The notes under the pieces were generated by a model. The model was given only the letters and a program-made list of their open reading frames with translations, had not been told where the DNA came from and ran no database searches. Shown here in pieces: positions 45,251 to 56,605 of a DNA stretch of 64,000 nucleotides. This DNA comes from Oryzias latipes (taxonomy: Eukaryota > Chordata > Actinopteri > Beloniformes > Adrianichthyidae). The stretch is taken from positions 13,327,245-13,391,244 of the forward strand of contig NC_019876.2 of the NCBI RefSeq assembly GCF_002234675.1, read 5' to 3'. Position numbers and translations under genes: made by a program. Position 1 is the first letter of the stretch, and every line of letters starts with the position of its first letter.

Positions 45251-46296
45251 ATGCTCTGTTAGTACTTAGCTTTAGACACACTGTTTTGCTGTCATCCAAA
45301 CTTCTAGCCATAGGCTTATGACCCAATTACAGTCTGTTAGACGGCTTTGTTTATCATATCAGAACTCAAACTCTCATCAGTAGGAAGCGAAGTTACAACT
45401 TACTGGGCTCTCTCAATCAATTTCAATTGTAGAAAACATTGCCACAAAACCTGAGGCCAAGTTATTAAAGTTCTAAGCTGGCTTGTCAATGCCTAAAAAA
45501 AAAGCATGTGTTGTGTGCCTGACTCTGGCACTACTGACACATCGCCATTTAGACTGCTTGTCATGCGCCTTGTCCATCATTGTTTGACCGGTTTCCAAGC
45601 AATCAAGTCCTCCAAATGACACACCCAGTAAAGCACCTCACACACCCAAACACACTCACAAGACCTTAACATGTGATACTGTGAAGTCAGAAGAAGACAC
45701 TGATTTTTTTTTAACAACATCCAAGGAAGATGCTTTCTTACCTTTTTGTGTGTAATTATCTGGAAATTTTAACTTTTCAAGAACAAACATGAAGGATTAC
45801 TATCATACTATCAGAAACAAGAGTAAAAAAGCACATCCACTGTCAGTCTCTCCATTGATTAGAGCTCCTTTTTTCCCCTTCTAACTAAAATCAAAAGGAG
45901 GGGGGGGGGGGGTCTTCATTTGTTTCATTGAAGCCTTTGCTCACTTTGATGCTGCCGCTGAAGAAGAACATCTTGGAGCCATCCCTAGGTCTTTTCGTCT
46001 TGCCTGTCTGTCCTCGTCTTCTCAGGCATGTCTGATATGCTTCATCACACTCACATTTTTAGATCAGGTTCAACTGTTATGTTAGTTTCCCGGTGATATT
46101 TTTCTTGTTTTCCTAAAGAAAAAAGAAGATAATTCATGATTAACTGTTTTTCCAAAAGCAGACTGATTTCAAAGTTATTAAGCAAAAGTCAGTTGTAGAC
46201 TTTGCAGTAAGATTTTCATTGTTTTTACTTCTGAACACAAACAAGAACTGACTGATGTGCATTTTACAAATCTTTGACTATTTCAAGGAGGTGCCA
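45251..46296. other. unassigned DNA
   Basis: Contains a G-run of about 13 bases near 45900. No gene signature. Confidence 0.35.
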
Positions 46297-46301
46297 TATA
46301 A

Positions 46302-46635
46302 TTAAAGACCCACTCCAATGAAAATTGTGTTTTTGGCATTTTTGGCATGTTTTTGGGCTAGAGAGCTTATTCTTTGGCTAGAGGGAGGGAGTGTCAACAG
46401 ATAGCTCTCAGTAATGAAGATGGTAAAGGAGGGTGGGATTGATCCATGCCAACAGTCCTGCCCACAAATCAAAGTTAAATTTCTAATGAACTGCTGCCGC
46501 TCTGCAGACACTATGTCCTAGAAAACTACCCTAGTTTTTTGTTTTGGGCTAAAAACAACATAATCATGATTAAAAGACCAGTGGGAACGCTTTTACAATA
46601 ATTGAAAAGAAGATCAGTGAGTTTTTAACTGTTTT
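46302..46635 (+). mobile_element. repeat family D, nearly complete copy
   Basis: Left end TTAAAGACCCACTCCAATG; right end decayed (ATCAGTGAGTTTTTAA). Internal blocks CTGCCGCTCTGCAGACACTA and CATAATCATGATTAAAAGAC match 23425-23838 and 63480-63855. Confidence 0.6.
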
Positions 46636-46989
46636 TTAAAAACCTGTTTTGTTTGTGAAGCTAAAAAAATGTATTTACCGTTAAAATACAATTTATGTGC
46701 AGCCTGTGATGTTGAAAATCATCCTAAACTGCCTGCTGTTCAGGGAGAATTGCAGTTCCCACAAACACCGCCGGAGGCAGGTTGCAGGTTGGAGCAATTC
46801 TCCATAAACTCCCATGTTAAAAAGTCTAACTTTACATCCACAATAAAACTCTGTACCATCTGGTGTATGATTTTTTTTCTTTCAACTTATTATATTTTTT
46901 ATCAAGAAATTTTTTTTGTTTTGAGTTGATCAGATCTCTAATTAGATCATATTTAGGCATGTTTGACCCAGGAGGAGGATTGTCTAATG

Positions 46990-47567
46990 CAGCGGTCCCA
47001 AAAGGAGCAAGCAAAATGAGTAAAAAACAAATGTCTTTGGAAAGTTTCTTTGCCAAGGGGAAAACGCCCAGGAGACAGAAGAAGAGCCTTCGATTTCCAA
47101 AAAAAAGAAAGCTACATTTAATAGACAGTCCTTCTTTTTTGCACCAAGAGTGTGGGAAGGGTAGAGGATGATGATACCTGTGCGATGTAGAATGTCATGC
47201 CTGTCAAAATTAAAGCTCTGTTTGTCTTGTCACGTCTCTGTTCCCATGTTATCATAGCAATTATTCAGTAATTCACCCTTGTGCTATCTTAGATGACCCC
47301 ATCCTTGCATTGACGTGTTCTCCCTACCATGAAAAAGGTGGAAAGATTTCATGTAATCCATGGACACCAGTGAAGATCACAAATCATTGAAGAAAAATGG
47401 TTCAGCGCACTGTCTAGTGGGTCTAGATGACCCAACTCCCAACGTTAAAGTGCCTAGGATAGCACAAGGGTTACACAGTAATCACCTGCCTACATCTTAA
47501 AGACCGGTCCGTATAAACTTAGTGACGTCATAACGGTCCGTGGCGTTAAAAAGGTTGGGGACTACTG
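46990..47567 (+). mobile_element. hAT derivative with 8-bp duplication and nested MITE
   Basis: GTCTAATG is duplicated at 46982-46989 and 47568-47575. The ends are CAGCGGTCCC and, in reverse, CAGTAGTCCCCAACCTTTTT, and the right side keeps GACCGGTCCG and GGTCCGTGGCG, typical of Zaphod/Charlie-like hAT elements. Near 47016 a short frame starts MSKKQMSLESFFAKGK, like the N-terminus of such transposases; the rest is deleted. MITE copy 13 is inside. Confidence 0.9.
47272..47474 (+). mobile_element. piggyBac-like MITE, copy 13 (nested in a hAT)
   Basis: Edges TTCA and TTAC, both one base from TTAA. It has a 12-bp internal deletion in the repeated GGTGGATAAAGG segment. It lies inside 46990-47567, so it is younger than that hAT. 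Confidence 0.88.
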
Positions 47568-47601
47568 GTCTAATGGATGAACCTAAGAGGTTTAGAACCC
47601 A

Positions 47602-47866
47602 AGAGGTGGGGCGGAGATAGAGTGGTCAACTTCTGATCAGGCGATCAGGTTCAGTACCCGCCCTACCTGCCCATGTGTCGAAGTGTTCTTGGTCAAGACA
47701 CTGCACCCCATATTGCTCCTGGTGGTTTTCATGTTGTTGCCAGTGTTAGTCAGCAGAACCTCCATCAGCGTGTGAATGTGTGTGTGTGGATGGGTACATA
47801 AAATTGGGACAGTAAAACGCCTTGGGCCTTCTAAGAAGGTAATAAAGCACTACACACACCACTTGG
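47602..47866 (+). mobile_element. tRNA-derived SINE (family B), second copy
   Basis: GATAGAGTGGTCAAC and GGTTCAGTACCCGCC are A- and B-box-like. The body shares ACACTGCACCCCATATTGCT, CTCCTGGTGG and GTGAATGTGTGTGTG with 15873-16080. It ends CTTCTAAGAAGGTAATAAAG. Confidence 0.8.
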
Positions 47867-48200
47867 AGATGTCAGAGATGATCCCTGCTGTGCCGTTTTT
47901 GTCTGTGTTTGATGTTCAACCAAGCATCAATATAAAGAACTGACAAATATTTGTTCAGTGCTTCTCCACCTGACTAAGTAAATGAAGAGCATCAATTGTA
48001 TTAGGTGAGTCTAAAACAAACCTTAAAGTAATCTAGGTTATGGCTGTAACTCTTTCCTGTTTGAAAATAGATCTAATTTCTAATATTTCAGAGAGTGAGG
48101 TTCATTGGTGACTCTGAGGTGTTCCTGTGCGTGCATGTGAGTGTGTCGCCTCGCAACAAACAGACTGGAGACTTGTTCAGCAAGTGCCCCGCTTTAACAC
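47867..48200. other. unassigned DNA
   Basis: No recognisable gene or element between two SINE pieces. Confidence 0.35.
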
Positions 48201-48204
48201 AGCA

Positions 48205-48281
48205 AACAGCTGGTCAGGCTCCAGCATCCCTGTGACTCTGAAAGGGATGCAGCAAGTTCTGAAAATGGATGGATAGATGGA
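48205..48281 (+). mobile_element. SINE 3' end fragment (family C-like)
   Basis: GGCTCCAGCATCCCTGTGAC, TCTGAAAGGGATGCAGCAAG, then GAAAATGGATGGATAGATGG is the classic 3' end of this SINE type. Confidence 0.65.
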
Positions 48282-48847
48282 ATTATTTGCAATAATTGCC
48301 ACCAAAAATACAAAACGCTTAAATGTGTCACTTACCTTGGTAGAAATACATAAAGAAATGAACGAATTCTGTGATGCATCTATGTCCAGTAAAGTGTAAA
48401 CAACAAAACCCATGAAATTCTAGACGATACAAATTTCTTAACATTTGGGATGTGCAGTTCAGCTACTTCTTTTGATTGAATTTATTGTAAGTGATTGTTT
48501 ATCCTGTTCTTTTGTGTGTGTAATAACTCATTTTTAAAATTTGAATAATTAGTCAAGAAGGCATAATGCAAATAAATAGAAACTGTCTTTCATTGGGGTG
48601 TCATGTAAACAGAAATAAGTTGATAGACACCAGGAAGAAGCAAAACTGACTCATAAGGGTGAAAAGACCTTTTCCAAATCCCTCATGAATGATTTTGAGT
48701 TAATGAATATGACAAGTAATGGGTTCCTAAAATGTGTAAATTACCTTCACCCTACCTGAAATCATTAAAGGATAGGCGGGTTAAAACTGGTTGGAACCAG
48801 TTAAACCCAATATAATGCATGCATCCACTTTCAAAAGCATCTTATAT

Positions 48848-48985
48848 ACTGTTGGGGTCACGGGGTTGCTGGAGCCTATCCCAGCTGCTGTTGGGCGTAG
48901 GTGGGGTACAGCATTAACGTTTCGCCAGTCTGAGAAACACAAAACCACATGCACTCGCATTCACAAGGGTCAGCTGGTGTACTCT
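48848..48985 (-). mobile_element. SINE fragment (family C-like), reverse orientation
   Basis: GGTCACGGGGTTGCTGGAGC followed by CTATCCCAGCTGCTGTTGGG matches the 3' portion of this SINE group. Confidence 0.55.
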
Positions 48986-49028
48986 TACACCAGTTTTCGT
49001 AACTACGCCGCGTCTGTCCACTAAGCCT

Positions 49029-49445
49029 GGGGGGTATTCCAGGAAGCATGTTTAAACTATCCTGACTTTAAACTTGAACTCTGGCTGAAATCCGCCTGAA
49101 CATGTTTACTCTTGGTATGTCGGTTCAAAAAGATCGGATATGAGTTAGCGTAATTACGATCGACTTGGTGACCCTGGGTTAATGCACGTGCTGGTCAAGT
49201 ACATGAAGACATTCTTAATGTATGGATCGCCGATTTACGGAGTCACCATGGAAACGCGTGGTGAAAAAAAAAGAGCGCTATACTTCATTGAGACAGAGTC
49301 GGAGATTAATGACAGCGTATGAAGATTATACGTCCATAAAAAAGTAATCCGGCTGCATCATCAAAAGAAAGAGTTTCTGCTTGTAGTAGAAGAACAGACA
49401 AAGTAAACGCACGAGTTTCTGATCTTATTTCCATTTTCCTTGTGA

Positions 49446-49509
<64 letters not shown>

Positions 49510-50491
49510 CTTTGTCCAATTTTGCCACCTATGACTTCTATTGGTAACAAATAATTGAGTTAAATGTATTCAACCTAATTTCTTACGTCTATAAAACTCA
49601 ATAATTGTTTATACAACTCAAATTTACATATTTATTTAACTAAATGTCATATTTCTCCAATTCAACTAATATTTTTCTCATCTTAATGAATTACAATTCT
49701 TGAACTCTCATATGTCTAAGTTTGAGCCGGCAGATTTACTCATTTTTACGACAATAAAAACTCCTTTTTACGACATTAAAAAGAACAAAATAATATGCAC
49801 TTTGTGCATACATTCTGATTGTAGGGGTGCTATATAAACTCATCTTCCTCTCCCGCCCTCTCATTCATGGTGTAGTGACTTGAGCAAAGTAGGACAAAAT
49901 AACGCGGCAAAACACAGTAAAACAGCTAAACAACTAAACACATTTTGTCAAAAAGCCACACTTAAACACAAATCCGTCCAGACAGGCAAAGGGAATGGTA
50001 TCCCACAATCCCTTGCGGTGCCCATCTAACAGCAGCACCAAAGTTACACCTATTTAATTGAATTAATTTGAATGAAAGTAAAATAACTGTCTGAAAACTA
50101 CGTGTTATTGTTAAACTGACTTAACAAAAAAATGATTTATCTTAACTGAAGCAAATAATTAAGTTAGATCAACAATGTAAAAGTTTATTTTTCCAACATC
50201 CATATGTTGTTTTATCACCCTCTCACGGTGGAAAAAGTATTATCTGAGCTTCTTCATCCACTAAATCATCTTCAAATGGACACGCCATGCTGCTTCACCT
50301 CTCTGAAAACAAACTAATCTTCAACTAAACCTGCTCCAGACCAGGTTATGTTCAGAGCATGAGTTGCCATGGCAACTTGACATACCCTGAAACATACCTC
50401 CATTTCTGGTACCGAAAGCTGAGGTTATCAACTTCCTTAGCCTCAAACTTACCGTGGGAGCTAGCATAACCTGCTTTCTGGAATACCCCCC
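49029..50491. mobile_element. TIR element with GGGGGGTATTCCAG ends (Harbinger-like)
   Basis: The left GGGGGGTATTCCAGGAAGCA and right GCTTTCTGGAATACCCCCC are matching inverted ends, a form common in PIF/Harbinger and ISL2EU-like fish elements. The interior has no transposase, carries the (AT)n tract and may hold a second element. A target-site duplication was not resolved. Confidence 0.65.
49449..49505 (+). repeat. (AT)n microsatellite, 28 units
   Basis: An uninterrupted alternating AT tract of about 57 bases; likely length-variable. Confidence 0.95.
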
Positions 50492-50629
50492 TGATGCATG
50501 TAATCTTCAACAGGCAGGGTAGATTCAAATTAAGTCAGACAAATAAACATTAGGTTGGGTTGCCACAGAAACAGACACACCCTTCTCACCTGCAAAAAGA
50601 AGACAAGGTTTTTATTTTGCCATCTGTGT

Positions 50630-51252
50630 TTCTGCACCAGCCAATAAGGAAGTGGCTAATATTTTCCTGATCTGTTTGTGGTGATAAGGAATTCACAAAG
50701 CTTTTGGTTTGTTGATCCTGTTTGTACACAACAGCCTGGTTTCCATTACAGGATCATTATTGTCTGACTGCATGCAGAAATGAAGGCGTGATGGTAACAT
50801 GAGGGTAGTGTGATTATTATTACAGCTCTTATCGATTACTATGCCACGTCTGAATATTATAGCTGGCTTTAAGCTGCTCTTATAAAACTGGAATTGTCTG
50901 CCTTCAATGGGAACTTTTGACTCATAAAGGACAGATTTGACATTTACTTTTTTCTCAACACAAACAAACTTGTAATTATTTTTAATTATTTGAAATTTCT
51001 TCACTTCTTATCAGTTTTTTGATGCAGTCCATATTTGGTATATTTAAATGATGAATAAGTCCCCTTACATTTTTAATGGAAAAATTTAAATCTAACTGGC
51101 TTTCACTTTTAGTGTAATCGTGTATTTATTTATTTATAGCGTATCCATCATGCGATTAAAAAATGGACTCATGGCTGTCATTTTCCTGTTGGGATTCATG
51201 GTTTTTATCACTTTGACAACTCATGGCTTGGATTTTTACCAGCAATAAACAG
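50630..51252 (+). pseudogene. inverted orphan head of a fourth sulfotransferase copy
   Basis: A plus-strand ATG at 51150 starts a 103-nt exon with the same length, splice donor (AG/GT at 51252/51253) and coding pattern as exon 1 of the three genes. It shares the signal-anchor core FMVFITLTTHG and the following DFYQQ, where an in-frame TAA then occurs. Upstream, CCAGCCAATAAGGAA near 50638 and GATCCTGTTTGTACA near 50715 match, in order and on the same relative strand, the DNA upstream of copy 2. No exon 2-5 sequence was found between 51253 and 53221. It is a truncated, inverted duplicate with no coding capacity for the enzyme. Confidence 0.85.
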
Positions 51253-53221
51253 GTATATATTTTTTCCTTTATGTAAAACAGCAGTGGGTAATCTGATGTA
51301 CTTGACTGCATGAGAAATAAAATCATATAAAATGGAGCTGTTTTAATCCTTAACAAAATAAATGTTCCCCATTTATAAATAATAAATGTGAACAATAATT
51401 TGAGTATAAGTGGAAATATAAGCATTTATACACTTCTTTATCTAATTTTTTGTATGTTCAGAATTTTAAAATTAGTACATTTATAAATAAGAACCTTTAT
51501 TTCCTTTTTGTATTTGGCAATTTGGATTCTCTATATTCCAGGCCAATGCAAGATCCTAAAACAAACTCATTGTTTAAAAAGAGACTACCTGAGTTGCTAT
51601 AACAGATAAACAGGAGTTTTTATACTGTGAAGGAATTTAGATTTTGGTAATTTCATTAGGGTTGTCAGTCTTAAATTTTATTACATTGAAGATAAATCAT
51701 CTGCTGAAGTGTGTGCTTTAACATCCTTTGTACTTTGGAGAAGCTTCCATTTGGTTGCAGACCTGACATGGACCAGAATTAAATTGCCTCCAGGATTCGA
51801 TTCAATTGTGTGGGAATCCCTGGAGGTGACAACTCACATGAGAAGGACAAAGAGTTGGGACTGACTGCCTGTGGAGAAGGATCCGGGCGACTGTGCTGGA
51901 CCCCCATGGGGACACTGTTTGGGGTCGGACAGATGTCCGTCGGTGAAATAACCCCCCGGACGTCTGAAGCAGGAAGCGGACCAAATGCTGTGATTCCAAA
52001 TATGGACTGAGGGAAGTGGGCAGACCTTTCGACCGGCCAATCCGAGCGGCCAGAGGCGGAGATACAGCAGCCATCTTGCTTACAGAGAAGACTCTGACCA
52101 CCTGTTTAAAAGTCTGCACTCAAGGATTTTTCTTTGTTCTCAACAGGCTGGCATGTTAAGACGTTGGTAATTTTGGCGTTGTGCAAGCTCTGAAACTTTG
52201 AGAACCCAGATGATCTGTTTTATTTTGTTTTACTCTGTTTTTAGAAATATTGTTAGGGAATAAATTTGTTAAACTTAATCCAGTGGAATCCCGTGGTTTT
52301 CTTCTTCTCGACTTTTTTGAACATGCAAGGAAAGTAGTCTCAAAGCGACAGATTTTTTTTCTACAACTGACATAAACCAGAAAATGCAGAACGCACTAAA
52401 TATGACTGTTAGCAAAAATATTAAAGAGTACGATAACGTGAGTTAAAACATTTATCAGCCACCATACCATCATCATTATTTATCTTTCTCTACTCTCCGG
52501 CGTTTTGGAAGGTCATGTCCGACCTCATCTTGGAAACTTGGGTATCAGAATTATTTTCGAGTTTTCCATTGGAAATAAGGACAAACATGGTCGTTTATCT
52601 GAAAACTTTACCTCGAATCGATTAGTATTTCTTGTAAATCGCACAGCTGCACAGAAAGGCAGGATCATGTAATGTCGTAAGTGCCAGGCTCAGTTGCAAT
52701 GATGTTGACCAATCGTTGATAAGATTGGGGCAATGTCATTATTGGGTTGCCATATTGTTTCAGGTGTGTTGAATGGGGGGATCATTAAAGTGCAGGCAAC
52801 ATTCTTTTGCACAACATTTAGAGCGCATGTTGGTACGGAAGTGCTATGAAATGGGTTGCCAGATTTGGGCCTTTTTTTTCCCGCCACTTCGTGGCCCTGG
52901 TGGTGACGGCGTGGCCCTGCGTAATTCGCGTATAGGGAGGGCCGGCCATGGCGATGCGTAAATGTGAGAATTTTGAATGCAGAAGCACGATGCACAAGTT
53001 TACAAAGACTTTTCGTTGCAAGTGGTTGTTTAAGTGCAGGTTTTGAGGCTGTAATGTACCACAAAGGGGCAAGTTTCTGCATGATTCAATTAATGCAAAC
53101 TATTTTACTTTTTAGGCTAAACTATGAAAGCAATGTGTTGAAGAACACACAATTGTTTAAAGCTAAATGTCTTTTTTAATTGAATGCTAACATTTTGATG
53201 ATATGTTCAGAAAGTCAAAGA
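51253..53221. other. unassigned DNA with a possible LTR-like segment
   Basis: About 51740-52320 is more GC-rich, holds frames on both strands without domains, and ends with GGGAATAAATTTGTTAAACT, like an LTR polyadenylation region. No terminal TG...CA pair with a target duplication could be fixed. The part at 52690-53080 also has only shadow frames. Confidence 0.3.
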
Positions 53222-53436
53222 TTAACCCCTGTACTAACTTAGATGACCCCCCCCCCTTACATTGATGTGTTCTCCCTACCATGAAAAAGGTGGATAAAGG
53301 TGGAAAGATTTCATGTAATCCATGGACACCAGTGAAGATCACAAATCAGTGAAGAAAAAAGGTTCAGCGCACTGTCTAGTGGGTCTAGATGACCCAACTC
53401 CCAATGTCAACGTGCCTAGCATAGCACAAGGGTTAA
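53222..53436 (+). mobile_element. piggyBac-like MITE, copy 14, 3' of sulfotransferase 3
   Basis: TTAA on both sides (53222-53225 and 53433-53436), full length, with an expanded C run (nine Cs near 53249). It lies 163 bp past the stop codon of sulfotransferase copy 3, antisense. Confidence 0.9.
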
Positions 53437-53599
53437 AAAAAACTCCTAAACATTACTACGAGAATACAGTTTTTATTTATTAGCTGTAAAAGATAATATT
53501 GTGACTACAAGAGGTTTTTTTGACATTCTTTTTAAATTTTCTGTGCCCTACCGCTGCACAGCTGAGGAAAAAGTTAAAAGGTAATGTTCTGACATCAGC

Positions 53600-56500
53600 T
53601 CAGTCATCCAGCAGTTCAGTTGGCCTTCTGTAGCCAAAAAGTTGAAAGTCTTCTTCATAGATTCTGTACAGCATCCTCCTGTCTTCCAGTGGCACACTTT
53701 GAAACCAGTCCATAACAGAATCAGCAGAAGTCATGTTTTCATATGAAGGAGGGAACTTGATATCGTTTTCCAGCTTTACCATCTTCAGCAGCTCCTGAGC
53801 ATCTTCTTGAAGACTCTCTTGATGGCCAACAAAGTCATATCTGAGAAGAAAAAACAAATCATTTTTTTCTCAATTTGATACCAAGCTATATGTTCTAGTT
53901 GTCAATTTTGGTAGATATGTCCTTACTCAATGAGGCAGGGGTGACACAGGCGATACATCTGACTCCAGTGGGGCTCAAATGCATAGGTCTGTGTTCGTGG
54001 GTCCACTATGTACTGAATGAAGTTATAGAATGAAGGTCGGAGACCTTTTTTTCTTGCCACATTATAGTTCACCGTTAAATTACGCTGGTTTGTAAAACGT
54101 TGCAAAATGACTCTAACGTAGCCGTCATAAAAGTACTGATCATATTTCTGCATCTTGTCTCTGTAGGCAGAGATGAGGCGCACAAATGGATCACGGACAA
54201 ACAGGAACTTGGTGTAGTGCTTTAGTTTTGCCTGCAGAACAAATAAACAAACATCAATCCTATATTTTAAAATTTTCGGGGCATTTCTAATTTAAACTGG
54301 TCAGTCTGTGATGCGTCTTCGTTGCATTGCGTGAGGATTCCATCTCAGGACGATCAGTTACTTTACATTCTATATACTCCTGTCCATTCCTCCTCCCGCC
54401 TGTTCCTAGCGGAGTGGTTTGTCCTGCTAACCCCCTGTCATCAAAATCCAAAACTTTATCAATCAGGTTGCATGCTCTCTTCTTTATCAGTGAGTTCTTG
54501 TAAAATGCCTATTTTGCGTCATAAATGATGTTGTTTTTTGCTCCTAACATGAAACCTTCGTTGTCCATGGTGAAAAATGGACGCGCTGTTATTTGCAGTG
54601 TAAACATGCATAGTCGCATTTTATGAAGTTTTATGAAGTTTTATTTTGACAGCACAATGAAACCTTTCCAGCTTTTTAACTGCAAAATTAACACATTGAC
54701 AGACTGGATATAAAACTCCTGCATAAATGTTGCGTTGCAGCAGGCCGGACTTCAGACGCAGACGTGATGAAGGCGATGTAAACATCCTGGTTGATAAATG
54801 AACGTTGTATTTTTGTGCCAACGCAACAGAGACGCACCGGACCAATGGAAATGAGCTTTAAGTGTTTCTGCACAAACTGACCTTTCTCTCTGGCATTGGA
54901 AATTGTGTTAGGAGCTTGAATCTATCAAAACGGTGAACCAAGTTACTTTTAAAGGACTGAGGGTCTGGATATGGTTCATCATGATTTAAAGCAATTATAG
55001 TCCTTTTCCAGTTGGTACATGCCACCTGCAGAAAACATTTAAAGAGTAAGAGTTGAATACTGTTTTTTTTTTTTAAGTTTTCTAGTCACTTTTCCCCTTT
55101 TTTTCACAATTAACTTTGTGTTTTTTCTTCTTTTATACAAATATTAGTCTATAGTTGACTTTCTACACATAGCTTAAAAATAAAGTTATCCTAAATTTAA
55201 GAAAAAACTGCAATGTTTGGCGCAGAAGAGATTTTTTTTTCCTAAACATTGACTAGTTTATAATTTATCTGGAAATAATAATGTCATCTGTCCTGGGTGG
55301 ATTTCTCCTTAAAAGCTGATGTTATTTTACAAAAACTGATGGAAATTCGTGTTGGCCACACATAATACATGCAGACAAAATACACATTGCTGCGTTGCCC
55401 ACACATATTTTGAGCGCATCAAATGATAAATGTTGTTGTTGGTTGCACGTACTAACTTAACCGTAACTCTTTGCACTTGAGGGGTACCTGTATGCATATT
55501 ATGGTATATAAATACCATTAAATCTTGGATTGTCTTGTGGCTAATGTGCTTTTTTGTAAGAGGGGATCCTAAAGTACAGCTACACCAAGTTATAGGGTGC
55601 TTGTACCATAAAATGCAAACATCTATCCTTTAGAAATTCATTTTTTTTGGTTACAAGAAATTTTGTCAGCTATTTTTTTAGACGTTTTTATGCTCAATTC
55701 CAATTTGTAAAGTTCCATCTTGCATAAAAGATATAAAACATCTTTAGAAAAACCGCAGAGTAAAAGCAGGTCTTTTAAATATGGCACTCTTTTATACGCC
55801 TTTATGAAGTTAGTAAGCGCAGATGATGCGTCACCTTAGGAATGTAACAGTAGATGATGCCGTGTTTGTCATCCACAATGAAGTTTTTCAAGTCGATCTT
55901 ATTCAAGTTAACCAAACTTTGGTTTATGCCACCACACTGCTTCCTCAGAAGATCCTTTCTTAGTCTCTGCTGTTCTGAAAATTTCGGTGCTGCAAACACA
56001 GGAAAGAAATCTCTTAGAAAAATCCTTAAATGAAGAGTCCAAGTCTGATCATTTTTTGATCTATTTTCAAAGCATTCCCAGTGATCTTTTATTATGATTA
56101 TGCCAAAAATCACAAAATCTTTGTTGTTTTTTAGGACATATATTCTGCAGAGCGGCAGGAGTTTATTGGTAATTTGCCTCTGAGTTGTGGGCGGGACTGT
56201 TGATGAGGAGTAAGCCTGCCGCTACATCCCGTCATCCATCTGTTTACACTCTCCTACAGCCCCTCACACCCCCAACCTAACATTACCATTGCAACAAAAA
56301 CGGCGAGTAATATTCCATAATATCCCTTCATCATCCAAAAAATACAAGAACATGTTTTTAAAAAAAAAATGACAGCGCAGTATTTTCTGAAAATACTTTT
56401 TTTCTCCCTCATTCAGTAAAATACACAAGGATATGAAACACTGCTGATTTTTTAACTTTTAACAAGAAAAGCAAAGGATTTAAAGAAAAGAAAAATTCCT

Positions 56501-56605
56501 ACCTATGTTTAGCTGATAAAACTCCAATCCATGAATTGTCAAAGTGATAAAAACCAGGAGTCCCGGCAGCAGAAAGACAGCCTTGAATTCCTTGTTTGAT
56601 CCCAT
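53600..56605 (-). CDS. CHST12-like carbohydrate sulfotransferase, copy 3
   Basis: The third paralogue, with the same five-exon plan: 56503-56605, 55835-55989, 54882-55025, 53927-54231 and 53600-53840. These join to 948 nt and 315 residues; exon 4 is one codon shorter than in copy 2. Signal anchor: FLLPGLLVFITLT. The PAPS motifs IPK/VACTNWKR and RDPFVRLISAY and the CHPC segment are unchanged. Residues elsewhere diverge more than between copies 1 and 2, notably in exon 2 (FSEQQRLRKDLLRKQ region), exon 3 and the middle of exon 4 (FTNQRNLTVNYNVARKKG), so this is the older split. No stop or frameshift was found. The upstream UTR splice acceptor seen in copies 1 and 2 has changed from AG to AC. Golgi location and PAPS-dependent sulfation are inferred from the family. 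Confidence 0.9.
56020..56300 (-). mobile_element. repeat family D, minus-strand copy in intron 1 of copy 3
   Basis: Its complement reads GGCATAATCATAATAAAAGA, TCACTGGGAATGCTTTGAAA, and it holds TCTGCAGAGCGGCAG, all family D blocks. The right part (CTCACACCCCCAACCTAACA) matches the fragment at 35515-35610. Confidence 0.55.

Noticed and set aside
51740..52320. Possible LTR or gene segment
   Set aside because: Higher GC and a polyadenylation-like signal, but no defined ends, duplication or protein domain.
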